This document shows positions 38,898 through 48,010 of a stretch of 64,000 bases of DNA, in pieces. Location of the stretch: contig NZ_CP060784.1 of assembly GCF_014489555.1 (NCBI RefSeq), positions 4,118,501-4,182,500 of the forward strand, in the 5' to 3' direction. Numbering within the stretch: position 1 is the first letter of the stretch; the number at the start of each line of letters is the position of its first letter. The DNA comes from Hymenobacter qilianensis. GTDB lineage: Bacteria; Bacteroidota; Bacteroidia; Cytophagales; Hymenobacteraceae. The translations under genes were made by a program, and so were the position numbers. The notes under the pieces were generated by a model, which saw only the letters and a program-made list of their open reading frames with translations, was not told the DNA's origin and made no database searches.

Positions 38898-38981
38898 AAT
38901 AACGCCTATCTCTTTATTCACGTTATAAATCTTACTAAGCAAAGCTTCAAATTTCATAGTCGTTCACTTTTCCTTTGCCGC

Positions 38982-40226
38982 TTGTCCGCTCCTCTTCCCC
39001 CTTCTTCCAGCGCTCCCATCACCTCAACTGAGCCAACTGCTGCCACTGTGCCCGCTTTTCAGCTGAAAGCGCCCGCCCAGCGCTGCACCCGGTGTATTAT
39101 GGATAGTACCGTGCCTGGTATTGCGTTTGATAACCGCGGCGAGTGCAGCTTCTGCGCCCTGCACGATAAGCTGGACCACGCCTTTCCGCTGGGCGAAGCC
39201 GGCCGCCTGCAAGTGCAAAAGCTGGCTGATGACATCAAGCGCACCGGCAAAGGCAAGAAGTACGACTGCGTGCTGGGCGTAAGCGGCGGCCGCGACAGTT
39301 CCTTTACGCTCTGGTATTGCGTCACGAAGCTGAAGCTGCGCCCGCTGGCGGTGCATTTCAATGATGGCTTCGGCAACCCCGTGGCAGGCGAAAACATGGT
39401 GAAGGCTTGCCGCAAGCTGGGCGTGGAACTGCGCACCATCACCTCCGACTGGCGCGAGTCCAAGGACCTCAAAATTGCTTTTCTCAAAGCTTCCACTCCC
39501 GATATGGAGGAAGGCACTGACCTAGGCATCGCTACGGCGCTCTACGGCGTGGCCGCCAAAGAAGGCATTCAGCGCGTGGTGATTGGGCAGAGCTTTCGGA
39601 CGGAAGGAATTTGCCCCCTGTCGTGGAACTATCTGGATGGCCGCTACCTGAAGGCCGTGCACAAGCGCTTCGGTACAGTGCCGCTGCGGCCCTGGTCGCC
39701 GGCTGATCCGGGCTTTAATCTGGATCTGAAGGAGATGTTCTACTATGCCTTCGTGCGCCGCATCAAGACCGTGACCTTGCTGTATCATGTGGACTATGTG
39801 CGCGCCGACGTAGACGAGCTGATTGCCCGTGAGCTGGACTGGGTGAATCCGGGCGCGCACTACTTCGACGACCTGTACCAGAGCGTTATCTATTACCTCA
39901 ACCGCACCAAGTTCAACATCGACCGGCGGCTTTTCAACTACTCAGCCTTGATCCGCTCGGGCCAGATGACGCGCGAAGAAGCGCTGGAGCGCACCTCCCG
40001 TATAAATTCCATCGAAGACCCGCGCGTGATTGACCTCTGCATCAAGCGCCTGGGCCTCACTCGCGCGGAGTTCGACCAGATTGTAGCCGCGCCGCCCAAA
40101 ACATTCCGCGACTACCCCAACAACTATTCGCTTATTCGGCGTCTGCGCTGGCCCATTAAAGTGCTCAGTCAGCTGAATCTGATTCCGGAGTCGGCGTATG
40201 ACAAGTATTTCAACTGCGGATCCTAA
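38982..40226 (+). CDS. N-acetyl sugar amidotransferase (WbpG/PseA-like)
   Basis: A zinc-ribbon start (RCTRCIMDSTVPGIAFDNRGECSFC, two CxxC pairs) and a PP-loop ATP pyrophosphatase site (DCVLGVSGGRDSSFTLWY) identify the family. EGICPLSWNYLDGRYLKAVH is diagnostic. WbpG and PseA convert a sugar keto or acetamido group to an acetamidino group in O-antigen or flagellin sugars, with ammonia supplied by a HisH-like partner that is not seen nearby. The start is unsure: TTG 38982 is used here and GTG 39048 is an alternative; there is no ATG before the zinc ribbon. Confidence 0.86.
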   Translation: MSAPLPPSSSAPITSTEPTAATVPAFQLKAPAQRCTRCIMDSTVPGIAFDNRGECSFCALHDKLDHAFPLGEAGRLQVQKLADDIKRTGKGKKYDCVLGVSGGRDSSFTLWYCVTKLKLRPLAVHFNDGFGNPVAGENMVKACRKLGVELRTITSDWRESKDLKIAFLKASTPDMEEGTDLGIATALYGVAAKEGIQRVVIGQSFRTEGICPLSWNYLDGRYLKAVHKRFGTVPLRPWSPADPGFNLDLKEMFYYAFVRRIKTVTLLYHVDYVRADVDELIARELDWVNPGAHYFDDLYQSVIYYLNRTKFNIDRRLFNYSALIRSGQMTREEALERTSRINSIEDPRVIDLCIKRLGLTRAEFDQIVAAPPKTFRDYPNNYSLIRRLRWPIKVLSQLNLIPESAYDKYFNCGS

Positions 40227-40253
40227 ACCCTTGATTTAGAAAATAAACCAACC

Positions 40254-40288
40254 AAAAAAGCCCCCAGAATGTTTCTGGGGGCTTTTTT
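40254..40288. terminator. G5-word bidirectional terminator
   Basis: AAAAAAGCCCCCAGAA and TTCTGGGGGCTTTTTT pair between convergent genes. Both arms have five, not six, G/C, so the stem stays matched. Confidence 0.93.
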
Positions 40289-40316
40289 AAGCTGAATCTT
40301 AAATATCAAGCCCGTT

Positions 40317-40667
40317 CTAAGCAGTAAGATGAAGCCACTCCTTCTTTTTGAGCAGCTCATCCTGAGTTTCGCGCAGATCGGGGTCGTCCACACAGCAGTC
40401 TACGGGGCACACGGCGGCGCACTGAGGCTCTTCGTGGAAGCCCACGCACTCGGTGCACTTATCAGACACGATGTAGTAGTATTCGTCTGAAACCGGGGTT
40501 TGGGGTGCCGTGGCTGATACTACGGCTCCACCATCCACTTCCACTTGCTTCAAAGAAGTGCCATCGGCCCAGCGCCACTGAGCACCACCTTCATAAATCG
40601 CGTTGTTGGGGCATTCAGGTTCGCAGGCACCACAGTTGATGCACTCGTCGGTTATCATTATGGCCAT
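40317..40667 (-). CDS. 2[4Fe-4S] ferredoxin
   Basis: The start at 40667 (MAIMITDECINCGACEPECPNN) is chosen by family length, ~116 residues. Cluster ligands lie in CINCGACEPECP and, after a ~50-residue insertion, in CTECVGFHEEPQCAAVCPVDCC. The extended loop in the second motif is typical of the Bacteroidota ferredoxin found beside acyl-CoA reductase. It diverges from that gene across 241 bases and probably supplies electrons to a partner enzyme in the cytoplasm. Confidence 0.92.
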   Translation of the reverse strand: MAIMITDECINCGACEPECPNNAIYEGGAQWRWADGTSLKQVEVDGGAVVSATAPQTPVSDEYYYIVSDKCTECVGFHEEPQCAAVCPVDCCVDDPDLRETQDELLKKKEWLHLTA

Positions 40668-40819
40668 AGCCGCAGTCGTCTTGGTTTGGGTACTAGTTAT
40701 GGAACATTTACGCTTACGCAAAGATGCCCCTCAAAAGTTTGTTAGGACCAGCAAAAGTAGAAACTAACCTTGTTTTAATTTTGAATGTTCAGCTTTGAGG
40801 GTTGATTAATAAAAAAATG

Positions 40820-40824
40820 CCCCC
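40820..40824 (-). repeat. Intergenic GCCCCC word (five C)
   Basis: AAAAAAATGCCCCCAAG lies in the divergent ferredoxin/acyl-CoA reductase promoter region. It keeps the A-rich flank of the family but has five C. Confidence 0.45.
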
Positions 40825-40908
40825 AAGCCTTACTCCGCAGTGGTAGTATACCGCCAAAGTAGTAGTAGTAGTACCACTCCTCCTCTTCTCGTATCAGAAC
40901 ACTGAAAA

Positions 40909-41921
40909 ATGAATCATACCGAACGTTTAGCCTCTTTCATTGCCCTTGGCCAGCGCCTCCGCCACCTGACCGAGGATGAAAAAGCCGACCTCTTTAGTCG
41001 GGCCCGCAACAATAATTCGTGGTTCGATGCGCCCAACGTAGCCTCGGCCCTAGACGGAATTGCGCGTTTGCTGGAAGAAGACAGCTTCCGGACCTGGGCA
41101 AATCGCTACCCCGCCGAGCCTCCTACGCCGCGCGCCGTGGGCGTTGTAATGGCAGGCAATATTCCGCTGGTGGGCTTTCATGATTTGCTGTGCGTGGTGC
41201 TCAGCGGGCACAATCTGTTGGCAAAACCCAGCTCCGATGACAAGTTTCTGATGCATTGGATTGTGGATGAGCTGACGCGGATTGAGCCGCGTATGGCTGA
41301 GCGCATCACCTTCGTGGAGCGCCTGAATGCCGCCGACGCGTTCATTGCCACCGGCTCCGACAACACGGGCCGCTACTTTGAGTATTATTTCCGCCATAAG
41401 CCCAACCTCATTCGCCGCAACCGCACCAGCCTGGGCATTCTGACCGGCCAGGAAACCCCGGAGGAGCTGGCTGCATTGGGTGCCGACATCTTTCAGTACT
41501 ACGGCTTGGGCTGCCGCAACGTATCCAAGCTATTGGTGCCGAAGGACTACCGCTTTGATAAGCTGCTCGATAATCTTCAGCCCTGGGAGCGCGTGCTGGA
41601 GCAGAATCGCTATCAGAACAACTACGACTACAACAAAAGCATTCTGCTGGTAAACCGCGTGCCCCACTTAGACAACGGCTTTGTGCTGCTCACGGAAAGC
41701 GCCCAGCTCGTGTCGCCGATTTCGGTAGTGCACTACGGCACCTACCGCGACGAGGCCGACCTTCAGCAGCAACTAGCGCAAGTAGCCGAGCAGACGCAGT
41801 GCCTGGTGTCGGCTGGGGGCTTTTTCCGGGCAGTTTCGCCTTTGGCCAGGCCCAGTGCCCCAGCGTGAGCGACTACGCCGATGGCGTGGATACGATGGCT
41901 TTTTTAACGGCTTTGACGTAA
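40909..41921 (+). CDS. Acyl-CoA reductase (LuxC-like; frameshifted at 41815-41819)
   Basis: The aldehyde-dehydrogenase-like fold is visible in AVGVVMAGNIPLVGFHDLLCVVLSGHNLLAKPSSDDKFL and in YYGLGCRNVSKLLVPKDY, which holds the catalytic Cys. The frame ends in SAGGFFRAVSPLARPSAPA unless one G is added at 41815-41819; it then reads SAGGLFPGSFAFGQAQCPSVSDYADGVDTMAFLTAL and stops at 41921 (~337 residues). LuxC reduces acyl-CoA to aldehyde. In non-luminous Bacteroidota the substrate is unknown. The ferredoxin neighbour is conserved as far as I recall. Confidence 0.87.
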
Positions 41922-42034
41922 ATAAAACAGATGCATAGGCCCTGGGGCGCTTACTTGAGCTGAATCGTTTTGCCGTCTTACGGTGCTGTTTCTGCTGGTT
42001 TACGAGCACGTTGAACACCTAACCGCTTTGTGCC

Positions 42035-42334
42035 ATGAACGCTGACTTTACCGATGTTGTGACAATCGAAAAAGAAACGATTTCCGGCCAAATCTTCCCC
42101 CACGAGGATGTGCTTCCTGATACGGAAGCTCAGCGCAAGCGCCGCCGTGATGCTGAGCGCGCTGCCACCTTAGGTAATGGGTACCAAGGCAAGCTGGATA
42201 TCTATTTTCAAACTGCTGACGGCGTCACCAAGCGGGTACAAACCACCGTGTGGGCTGCCCACGAAGAATACATCACGCTAAAAGCAGGAGCTACCATTCC
42301 GCTGCGAGCCATCCTGCACTTCGATTTTTACTAA
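42035..42334 (+). CDS. Conserved-looking 99-residue protein of unknown function
   Basis: A charged, Arg/Asp/Ala-rich first half (DTEAQRKRRRDAERAATLGN) leads to a predicted all-beta second half (GKLDIYFQTADGVTKRVQTT, then WAAHEEYITLKAGATIPLRAI). The second half looks like a small beta-barrel or SH3-like domain of the sort that binds nucleic acid or nucleotide. No signal peptide or membrane segment. I recognise no family. It ends one base before a G6-word terminator. Confidence 0.65.
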   Translation: MNADFTDVVTIEKETISGQIFPHEDVLPDTEAQRKRRRDAERAATLGNGYQGKLDIYFQTADGVTKRVQTTVWAAHEEYITLKAGATIPLRAILHFDFY

Positions 42335-42336
42335 CC

Positions 42337-42373
42337 AAAAAAGCCCCCCAGAGATGCTCCGGGGGGCTTTTTT
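42337..42373. terminator. G6-word bidirectional terminator
   Basis: AAAAAAGCCCCCCAGAG and CTCCGGGGGGCTTTTTT pair with one A-C mismatch (around ATG) between convergent genes. Confidence 0.94.
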
Positions 42374-42385
42374 GGTTAATAGTTA

Positions 42386-43258
42386 TCAGCAACGATCCAG
42401 CGTTTTGGCAATCAAATCGCTCATGGTTTGCTCGGCGTTGGTGGCAAATTCGCCGGTAGCACGGTTCGCCACAATCGCATTCAGCGACACGATTTCGTGG
42501 CCCAGCATGCGACCCAACGCGTAATAGCCGGCAGTTTCCATCTCGAAGTTTGTCAGGCGAAATTCGCCTTCGGCGCTTTCGTACCGGAAGTTCTGGAACT
42601 GCTTAATCAGGTCGGGCTGACGCAGATCGAGGCGGAGGACGCGGCCCTGCGGACCATAAAAGCCAGGGCAGGTGAGCGTGTTGCCAGTCAGCATGCCGGC
42701 CCCAATCTGCTCCCGAATAAGATCGTGGCCACGCACGCAGTACGGCCGATAATCAAGCTGCAAGGCCTTTTGTATGCCCGCGCCGACTTCCACCTCCAGG
42801 CCGGTTTCTACCAGCGGATAAAACTGCATCAGGGCATCGAGGCCCACGCCGTGCTCGGTCACGAGGTGCGCGCCCAATGGAATATCAGGCTGCAATGCGC
42901 CGCTGGTGCCTACCCGAATAATACGCAGCGTGATGCGCTCTTCCAGAGGCCGCGGCTCGCGGGTTACGAAGTCAATATTTACCAGCGCATCCAGTTCATT
43001 AAGCACGATATCAATGTTATCGGTGCCGATACCGGTAGAAATTACCGCTATCCGCTTGCCCTTGTAATAGCCCACATGAGTCACAAACTCGCGCTTGTTT
43101 ACCTGCGTTTCAATGGAGTCGAAGTGCTGACTTACCAGTGCCACCCGGTCAGGGTCGCCAACGGTGATAATAGTTTCGGAAATATGATCGGGCAGCAGGT
43201 TGAGGTGATACACGCTGCCGTCGCGATTCAGGATGAGTTCGGAGTCGAGAATAGGCAT
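42386..43258 (-). CDS. Nucleoside phosphorylase (uridine phosphorylase-like)
   Basis: The start at 43258 (MPILDSELILNRDGSVYHLN) follows family length. PNP/UDP fold motifs include TVGDPDRVALVSQHFD, IAVISTGIGTDNIDIVLNELDAL, IIRVGTSGALQPDIPLGAHLV and the late substrate site (LTNFEMETAGYYALGRMLGH). The EMET motif is typical of uridine phosphorylases. It splits nucleosides with phosphate in pyrimidine salvage, along with cytidine deaminase at 61 kb. The length is ~290 residues. Confidence 0.88.
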   Translation of the reverse strand: MPILDSELILNRDGSVYHLNLLPDHISETIITVGDPDRVALVSQHFDSIETQVNKREFVTHVGYYKGKRIAVISTGIGTDNIDIVLNELDALVNIDFVTREPRPLEERITLRIIRVGTSGALQPDIPLGAHLVTEHGVGLDALMQFYPLVETGLEVEVGAGIQKALQLDYRPYCVRGHDLIREQIGAGMLTGNTLTCPGFYGPQGRVLRLDLRQPDLIKQFQNFRYESAEGEFRLTNFEMETAGYYALGRMLGHEIVSLNAIVANRATGEFATNAEQTMSDLIAKTLDRC

Positions 43259-43420
43259 AGGAAGAGGAATTTGAAAGTGACGCGGAAGCGGCAAATTAGT
43301 GATATACTGTTACGCAGCGGCCCAGGCATAGTTTGCGGGCTCGTCCTCTTCCGGTTGAGATACAACTGATTCCGGACTTCACTCGTTGGAATTAAGATAC
43401 ATCCACCAACGCCCCATCCC

Positions 43421-44843
43421 ATGAGCAACACCCAAATTCAGGGAAAAGACTTTTATAATAGCGTACTGCAGTTCTATGATCAGGCCGCGCAGTTTTCCAA
43501 ACTCGATCCGGGCATTCTTTCCCAGATTAAGGCCTGCAACAGCATTTACAAGGTTAATTTCCCGGTTGAGGTCGATGGGCATGTACAGGTTTTTGAGGGA
43601 ATACGGGTGCAGCACAGCCACCACAAGCTGCCCAGCAAAGGCGGTATTCGCTACAGTGTGTATGTAGATGAGGAGGAAGTGATGGCTTTGGCCACGCTTA
43701 TGACCTTTAAATGCGCCCTCGTCGATGTTCCCTTTGGTGGGGCGAAGGGGGCGTCAAAATCAACCCGCGTACCAGCTCCGTGGAAACGCTGGAGCGCGTA
43801 ACGCGCCGCTATGCCAGCGAACTGATCAAGAAAAATCTCATCGGGCCGGGCATGGACGTGCCTGCCCCGACTACGGCACCGGCAGCCGCGAAATGGCCTG
43901 GATTGCCGACACGTATCTGGCGTTCAAATTCGGCGACACCAACGCGCTGGGCTGCGTAACCGGCAAGCCCGTAGGCCAGGGCGGTATCCGCGGCCGGACG
44001 GAAGCCACTGGGCTGGGCGTTTTCTTCGGCTTGCGCGAGCTATTGGCCGACGGGGAGCTTCTCAAGAAACTCGGGATGACCAGTGGTATGGCCGGCAAAC
44101 GCATCATAGTGCAAGGCCTGGGCAATGTAGGCTACCACGCGGCTCACTTCTGCGAGCTGGAAGGCGCCATCATCACAGGAATTGCCGAGCGTGAGGGGGG
44201 CATTTTTAACGCCGATGGCCTCGATGTAGCCGCCGTGTTCAAGCACCGCACCGAGAGCGGCTCCATCCTGAATTACCCTGGCGCACAGAACGTAGCCGAA
44301 GCCAGCCAACTGCTGGAGTATGAGTGTGATGTATTGTTGCCCGCTGCCTTAGAAAACCAGATTCACGCGGGTAATGCCGCTCGTATCAAAGCCCGGATAA
44401 TTGCTGAAGGAGCCAATGGCCCTACCACGAAGGATGCTGAAAAGATTCTGATAGAGCGCGGTGTTGTCATCCTGCCCGACCTATACCTGAATGCGGGGGG
44501 CGTTACGGTTTCCTACTTCGAGTGGCTGAAGAATCTCTCGAACGTACGCTTTGGCCGCATGGGCAAACGGGCGGAAGAAGCCTCCCTGCGTCGCTTGGTA
44601 TCCACCATCGAACAAACCACCGGCAAGAGCATCAGTGCCCAGGAAAGGGAGTTGATCATTCAGGGCGCCGACGAAACCAGCCTCGTGCGCTCTGGCCTGG
44701 AAGACACCATGATTGTGGCTTACCATGAGATCAGAGAGGTAATGCACCAAATAAAAGGCATTGAAGATTTGCGCACGGCCGCCTTCTACAGCGCCATTGA
44801 GAAAGTGGGTGTCAGCTACCAGTCGTTGGGTATTTTCCCATAA
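43421..44843 (+). CDS. Glu/Leu/Phe/Val dehydrogenase, glutamate dehydrogenase-like (two frameshifts)
   Basis: The N-terminal domain has HSHHKLPSKGGIRYS, with substrate-binding lysines, and CALVDVPFGGAKGGVKINPR once one G is added at 43747-43751. A second addition at 43865-43868 restores GPGMDVPAPDYGTGSREMAWI. The NAD(P) domain has VQGLGNVGYHAAHF, and ALENQIHAGNAARIKARIIAEGANGPTT follows. The repaired length is ~474 residues. It converts glutamate to 2-oxoglutarate and ammonia. G6 words at 44195 and 44495 are in frame. Confidence 0.92.
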
Positions 44844-44871
44844 CCTGCGCACCTTTTTCTAGACAGCCATT

Positions 44872-44906
44872 AAAAAGCCCCCAGAACTGTTCTGGGGGCT
44901 TTTTTT
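44872..44906. terminator. G5-word bidirectional terminator
   Basis: AAAAAGCCCCCAGAAC and GTTCTGGGGGCTTTTTTT pair between convergent gdh and trhO. As at 40254, both arms have G5/C5. Confidence 0.93.
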
Positions 44907-44926
44907 GATAAAAACAAACGCAGGAG

Positions 44927-45880
44927 TTACAACGTGGGAGCCCGATAAGATAGCAGGCCTTGCTCCGGGCGGTAGTTGTTGCTCAGCTTAAAATAAGTGC
45001 CCGTTCCGTCGTAGGCCCGCTTATCGGGGTGGGCCTGGCAGGTGGTTGAACACGCACCCTCGAGTTCCTGGCCACAGTTTTCGCAGAGCGCTAAGTGAGC
45101 GTTGCAGTGCGGATTGGCGCAGTTGACGAGTCTGTCGGAAGGGGCCTGGCAGTGGTGGCAGTAGGAAATAATGGTAGGATTAACGCTGTTCACATCGACG
45201 GCCACGCGGTTATCGAAAACGTAGCATTTGCCCTCGAAATCTTCGCCACCTTCTTCAATACCATACTTGATAATGCCCCCGTGCAGCTGGTACACGTTCT
45301 CGAAACCCTGCTCCAATAAGTAGGCGCTAGCTTTTTCGCACTTCACGCCGCCCGTGCAGTAGGTCAGGATTTTCTTGTCCTTAAACTCCTTTAGTCGCTC
45401 TACCCGCTCAGGGAAGTCGCGGAAGTTTTCCATGTCCAGGGTAACGGCGTTCTTAAAACGACCCACATTGTACTCGTAGTCGGAGCGCACATCGACTACT
45501 ACCACATCGTCGCGGTCTTTAAGCGCCTTAAACTCCTGGGGCGAGAGGTGTTGGCCGGTGCGCTCGTGAGGCCGCACATGACGGAGGCTGCTGTGCACAA
45601 TTTCAGGCTTCACGCGTACGTGCAGCTTCTGAAAGGTATGCGCAGGAGCTTCGTCAACCTTAAACTCCAAGGCCGCAAAGCGAGGATCAGCTTTTACTAT
45701 CTGCATATACTCCTCGCAGTCGGCCGCCAATCCTGACACCGTGCCATTGAGGCCTTCAGACGCCACAATGATGCGACCCAACAGCTTCAAACGCAGACAC
45801 AGCCGATGATGCTCCTCACGAAACGCCTCCGGATTCTCAATCGGTGAATAGCAGTAGTAAAGCAGAACGCGGTAATCCAT
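44927..45880 (-). CDS. trhO: tRNA uridine(34) hydroxylase TrhO (rhodanese family)
   Basis: This 317-residue protein has the N-terminal acylphosphatase-like domain (GRIIVASEGLNGTVSG), the rhodanese domain with the catalytic Cys in LTYCTGGVKCEKASAYLLEQ and the VVVVDVRSDYEYNVG block, and a C-terminal Cys-rich zinc-binding region (YCHHC, CANPHCNAHLALCENCG). TrhO makes 5-hydroxyuridine at the wobble position of tRNAs in an oxygen-dependent way. It stands in tandem with the NeuD-like gene across an AT-rich inverted repeat. Confidence 0.93.
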   Translation of the reverse strand: MDYRVLLYYCYSPIENPEAFREEHHRLCLRLKLLGRIIVASEGLNGTVSGLAADCEEYMQIVKADPRFAALEFKVDEAPAHTFQKLHVRVKPEIVHSSLRHVRPHERTGQHLSPQEFKALKDRDDVVVVDVRSDYEYNVGRFKNAVTLDMENFRDFPERVERLKEFKDKKILTYCTGGVKCEKASAYLLEQGFENVYQLHGGIIKYGIEEGGEDFEGKCYVFDNRVAVDVNSVNPTIISYCHHCQAPSDRLVNCANPHCNAHLALCENCGQELEGACSTTCQAHPDKRAYDGTGTYFKLSNNYRPEQGLLSYRAPTL

Positions 45881-45881
45881 G

Positions 45882-45985
45882 TTAGTAATTAAGAATTAGT
45901 AATTAAGAATTAAGAATGACGAATTAATGCTGCGTTTCCGGCAGGGAGTTTCTCCCATTATTAATTCGTCATTCTTAATTACTAA
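45882..45985. repeat. Second copy of the AT-rich inverted repeat family
   Basis: The left arm (45882-45928, with AAGAATTAAGAATGACGAAT) and right arm (45957-45988, with AATTCGTCATTCTTAATTAC) are near-complementary around a GC-richer 28-base loop. The arms share the GAATTAGTAATTA wording with the element at 26424-26550. Here too it sits between two tandem genes, and its right arm runs into the 3' end of the NeuD-like gene. Confidence 0.72.
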
Positions 45986-46618
45986 TTAAACCTTAGCGGC
46001 CGGGTTGCCAAACACCGTTTGGTTGGCCGCAACATCAGCCACTACCACCGAGCCGGCGCCAACGCGGGCTTTGGCCCCGATCTTAACGCCCCCAACGATG
46101 ATAGCGCCAGGTCCGATGAATGCCTGCTCGGCCAGCACGGCACCCGCATTGACGATGGCGCCCGCGCCCACCTGCACAAAGTCGCCCAGCTCTACCTGCA
46201 CGTCAATTACGGCGTTGGCCCCAATGAGGCAGCTGTTGCCCATTTTGCTGTTGCTCGATACGACGGCCCCGGCCCCGATGAGGTTGCCATGACCCAGCCA
46301 CGCCTGCTCCGAAACGCTGGCGCGGGCATGAATAGCATTCACGGGCACTACTTCGTACTCATCGCGGAGCATATTGGTGAGGCTGCGGCGGCTGGCCGTA
46401 TCCTCGGTGGCCACAAACACCTCGCACTTTTTGCCCAGAAGCTTAAGCAGCTCGCGGTCGTCTGTGTTGCCCATCACGGGCACGTTGTTTAGCTCGGTAT
46501 TCTGCAGCTTAGCATCGTCGTCGAGCAGACAATACACAACCACGTCGTTGCTTTGAAAGGCATCTAGTGCCGTTGCGCCCAGACTTTGAGCGCCCAAAAT
46601 GATAACTGGATTTTCCAT
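45986..46618 (-). CDS. NeuD/PglD-like sugar O- or N-acetyltransferase
   Basis: This 210-residue protein has an N-terminal Rossmann-like domain (PVIILGAQSLGATALDAFQS) and C-terminal left-handed beta-helix repeats (AWLGHGNLIGAGAVVSSNSK to GAGSVVVADVAANQTVFGNPAAKV). This architecture is shared by PglD, NeuD and sugar O-acyltransferases that use acetyl-CoA on UDP or CMP sugars. No glycan operon surrounds it. The stop lies within the AT-rich inverted repeat. A GCCCCC word lies just before the start at 46633-46637. Confidence 0.83.
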   Translation of the reverse strand: MENPVIILGAQSLGATALDAFQSNDVVVYCLLDDDAKLQNTELNNVPVMGNTDDRELLKLLGKKCEVFVATEDTASRRSLTNMLRDEYEVVPVNAIHARASVSEQAWLGHGNLIGAGAVVSSNSKMGNSCLIGANAVIDVQVELGDFVQVGAGAIVNAGAVLAEQAFIGPGAIIVGGVKIGAKARVGAGSVVVADVAANQTVFGNPAAKV

Positions 46619-46632
46619 GCGAAGCGAAAATG

Positions 46633-46637
46633 CCCCC
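46633..46637 (-). repeat. GCCCCC word in the leader of the NeuD-like gene
   Basis: GAAAATGCCCCCAGGGGCGATTTTTTC (46627 on) has five C and is followed by a partial complement, so a small hairpin is possible. Confidence 0.4.
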
Positions 46638-46720
46638 AGGGGCGATTTTTTCTAAACCACAAAGATACACCCTGCCGCGAGTGGGGCCAAGTATTGCGCA
46701 ATAGTCAGCAGGCGGGCTTG

Positions 46721-48010
46721 CTATCGGGCAGCTGGCGGCAGCTCGGTTCTAAATCGGGGAAGCCAGCGGGCCGCATAGTCATTTTGAAGCAGCAGAAACA
46801 CTAGATACGGCAGCAAAACCGCCCGGTAGCGGTTCAGGGTTCCCAGGTTAGGCGTACTCAGCCCCAACAAGGCAGCCAAGGCCAGGCAGTACAGCACCAA
46901 AACAACCACCAATGCGAACGGCAGATAACCGGGTCGGCGCCGGGCCAGCGCCACCAAAGCTACACCAATCAGCAGCAGTAAAGCCAGGTTTTCGAGGCCG
47001 GCAACGATGTATAGCAGCTGCTTGTCTTCCCCGAGCCAGGGGCGAGTAATGGTGCTTACAATGGCCTTGGGCGTATGGCTCAGGATGCTTTCTACTGTCG
47101 GCTTCAGGTTATCGTACTCAATATGCGGGCGAGTGCGCGATGCTCTAACCAGCTGATTATAGTTGTGGCTGAGCTGGTTCGTGAATTTATTCAGGCGAAG
47201 AACCGGAATTACCTCAGCGGCCACCCGCATCCCTCCTGCCAGCACTACCAGGATAATGGCCAGCTGCACCAGCCAGTGCCGGGCGCGGCCAAAAAACTGT
47301 TGCAGCGTATGCACTACTACAAGACTAGCCAACCCACCCAATAGCAAACCAGCAAAGAAAAAGCGCATCTTGAAGTGCAACCAAGCCAGCAGCAAAGCAC
47401 CCGCTATTCCTACTGGTCGAACGGGCTGACCGCCATACAGCCACCCTACAACCAAAGCGGTAAGCCAGGCTCCGCTCCCCACCAGCAAACTCTCTTTCGT
47501 AATGCCCGACGACCAATACACAACCGACGGCCACGCCAGCCATGCCACCGCTGCCGCACCTGCCGGCACCCGCGGCAACGCTATTTCTACAGCCCGCACC
47601 AGCTGCCAGCTGCCGATAAAGCTAAACAGACTCAGGTAAGCCCCATTCAGCAGCGTATTCCCCAACGACCCTAGATTCAATACTGACAGGAGCTTGATGA
47701 TGAAGAAGGTGTTTGAAAAGCCGTGAAATATCAGTTTCTCTCCGTAGCCATGAAATTCCTCTCCCAGCAAAGTCTGTAGCCAAGCGCCGGGGTTATCCCA
47801 CAGCTGGGCGTTGAGCAGCTTACCCCAGAACTGAAAATATGCAGCGTCGCTGGTGAGCGCGAGGCAGGCAGCAGCGCCAGCCAAGAGCCTCAGCACCAAG
47901 GCAGGCAGCAGCACCTTACCCAACGCAGAAGCACGCGCCTGCCGCCGCAGCCAGTAGGCCAGCGCTACTACCAAAAGTATATTCAACCCTATAGCGACAA
48001 TAATTTTCAC
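46721..48010 (-). CDS. Multi-pass membrane protein of unknown function
   Basis: This 429-residue protein starts at a GTG at 48010, which overlaps the stop of the DUF2851 gene, implying coupled translation. About ten hydrophobic segments are visible (IIVAIGLNILLVVALAYWL, AWLTALVVGWLYGG and others). A loop with SDAAYFQFWGKLLNAQLWD, then VYWSSGITKESLLVGSGAWL, resembles EpsG- or O-antigen-polymerase-like proteins and GT-C enzymes that lack a clear donor motif. No family can be named. The basic soluble segment SHNYNQLVRASRTRPHIEYD lies in a large loop. Confidence 0.62.
   Translation of the reverse strand: MKIIVAIGLNILLVVALAYWLRRQARASALGKVLLPALVLRLLAGAAACLALTSDAAYFQFWGKLLNAQLWDNPGAWLQTLLGEEFHGYGEKLIFHGFSNTFFIIKLLSVLNLGSLGNTLLNGAYLSLFSFIGSWQLVRAVEIALPRVPAGAAAVAWLAWPSVVYWSSGITKESLLVGSGAWLTALVVGWLYGGQPVRPVGIAGALLLAWLHFKMRFFFAGLLLGGLASLVVVHTLQQFFGRARHWLVQLAIILVVLAGGMRVAAEVIPVLRLNKFTNQLSHNYNQLVRASRTRPHIEYDNLKPTVESILSHTPKAIVSTITRPWLGEDKQLLYIVAGLENLALLLLIGVALVALARRRPGYLPFALVVVLVLYCLALAALLGLSTPNLGTLNRYRAVLLPYLVFLLLQNDYAARWLPRFRTELPPAAR

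Noticed and set aside
40860..40876. AGT triplet repeat before the acyl-CoA reductase gene as a contingency repeat
   Set aside because: Only about five units are present and they are outside the promoter and coding regions as far as can be judged.
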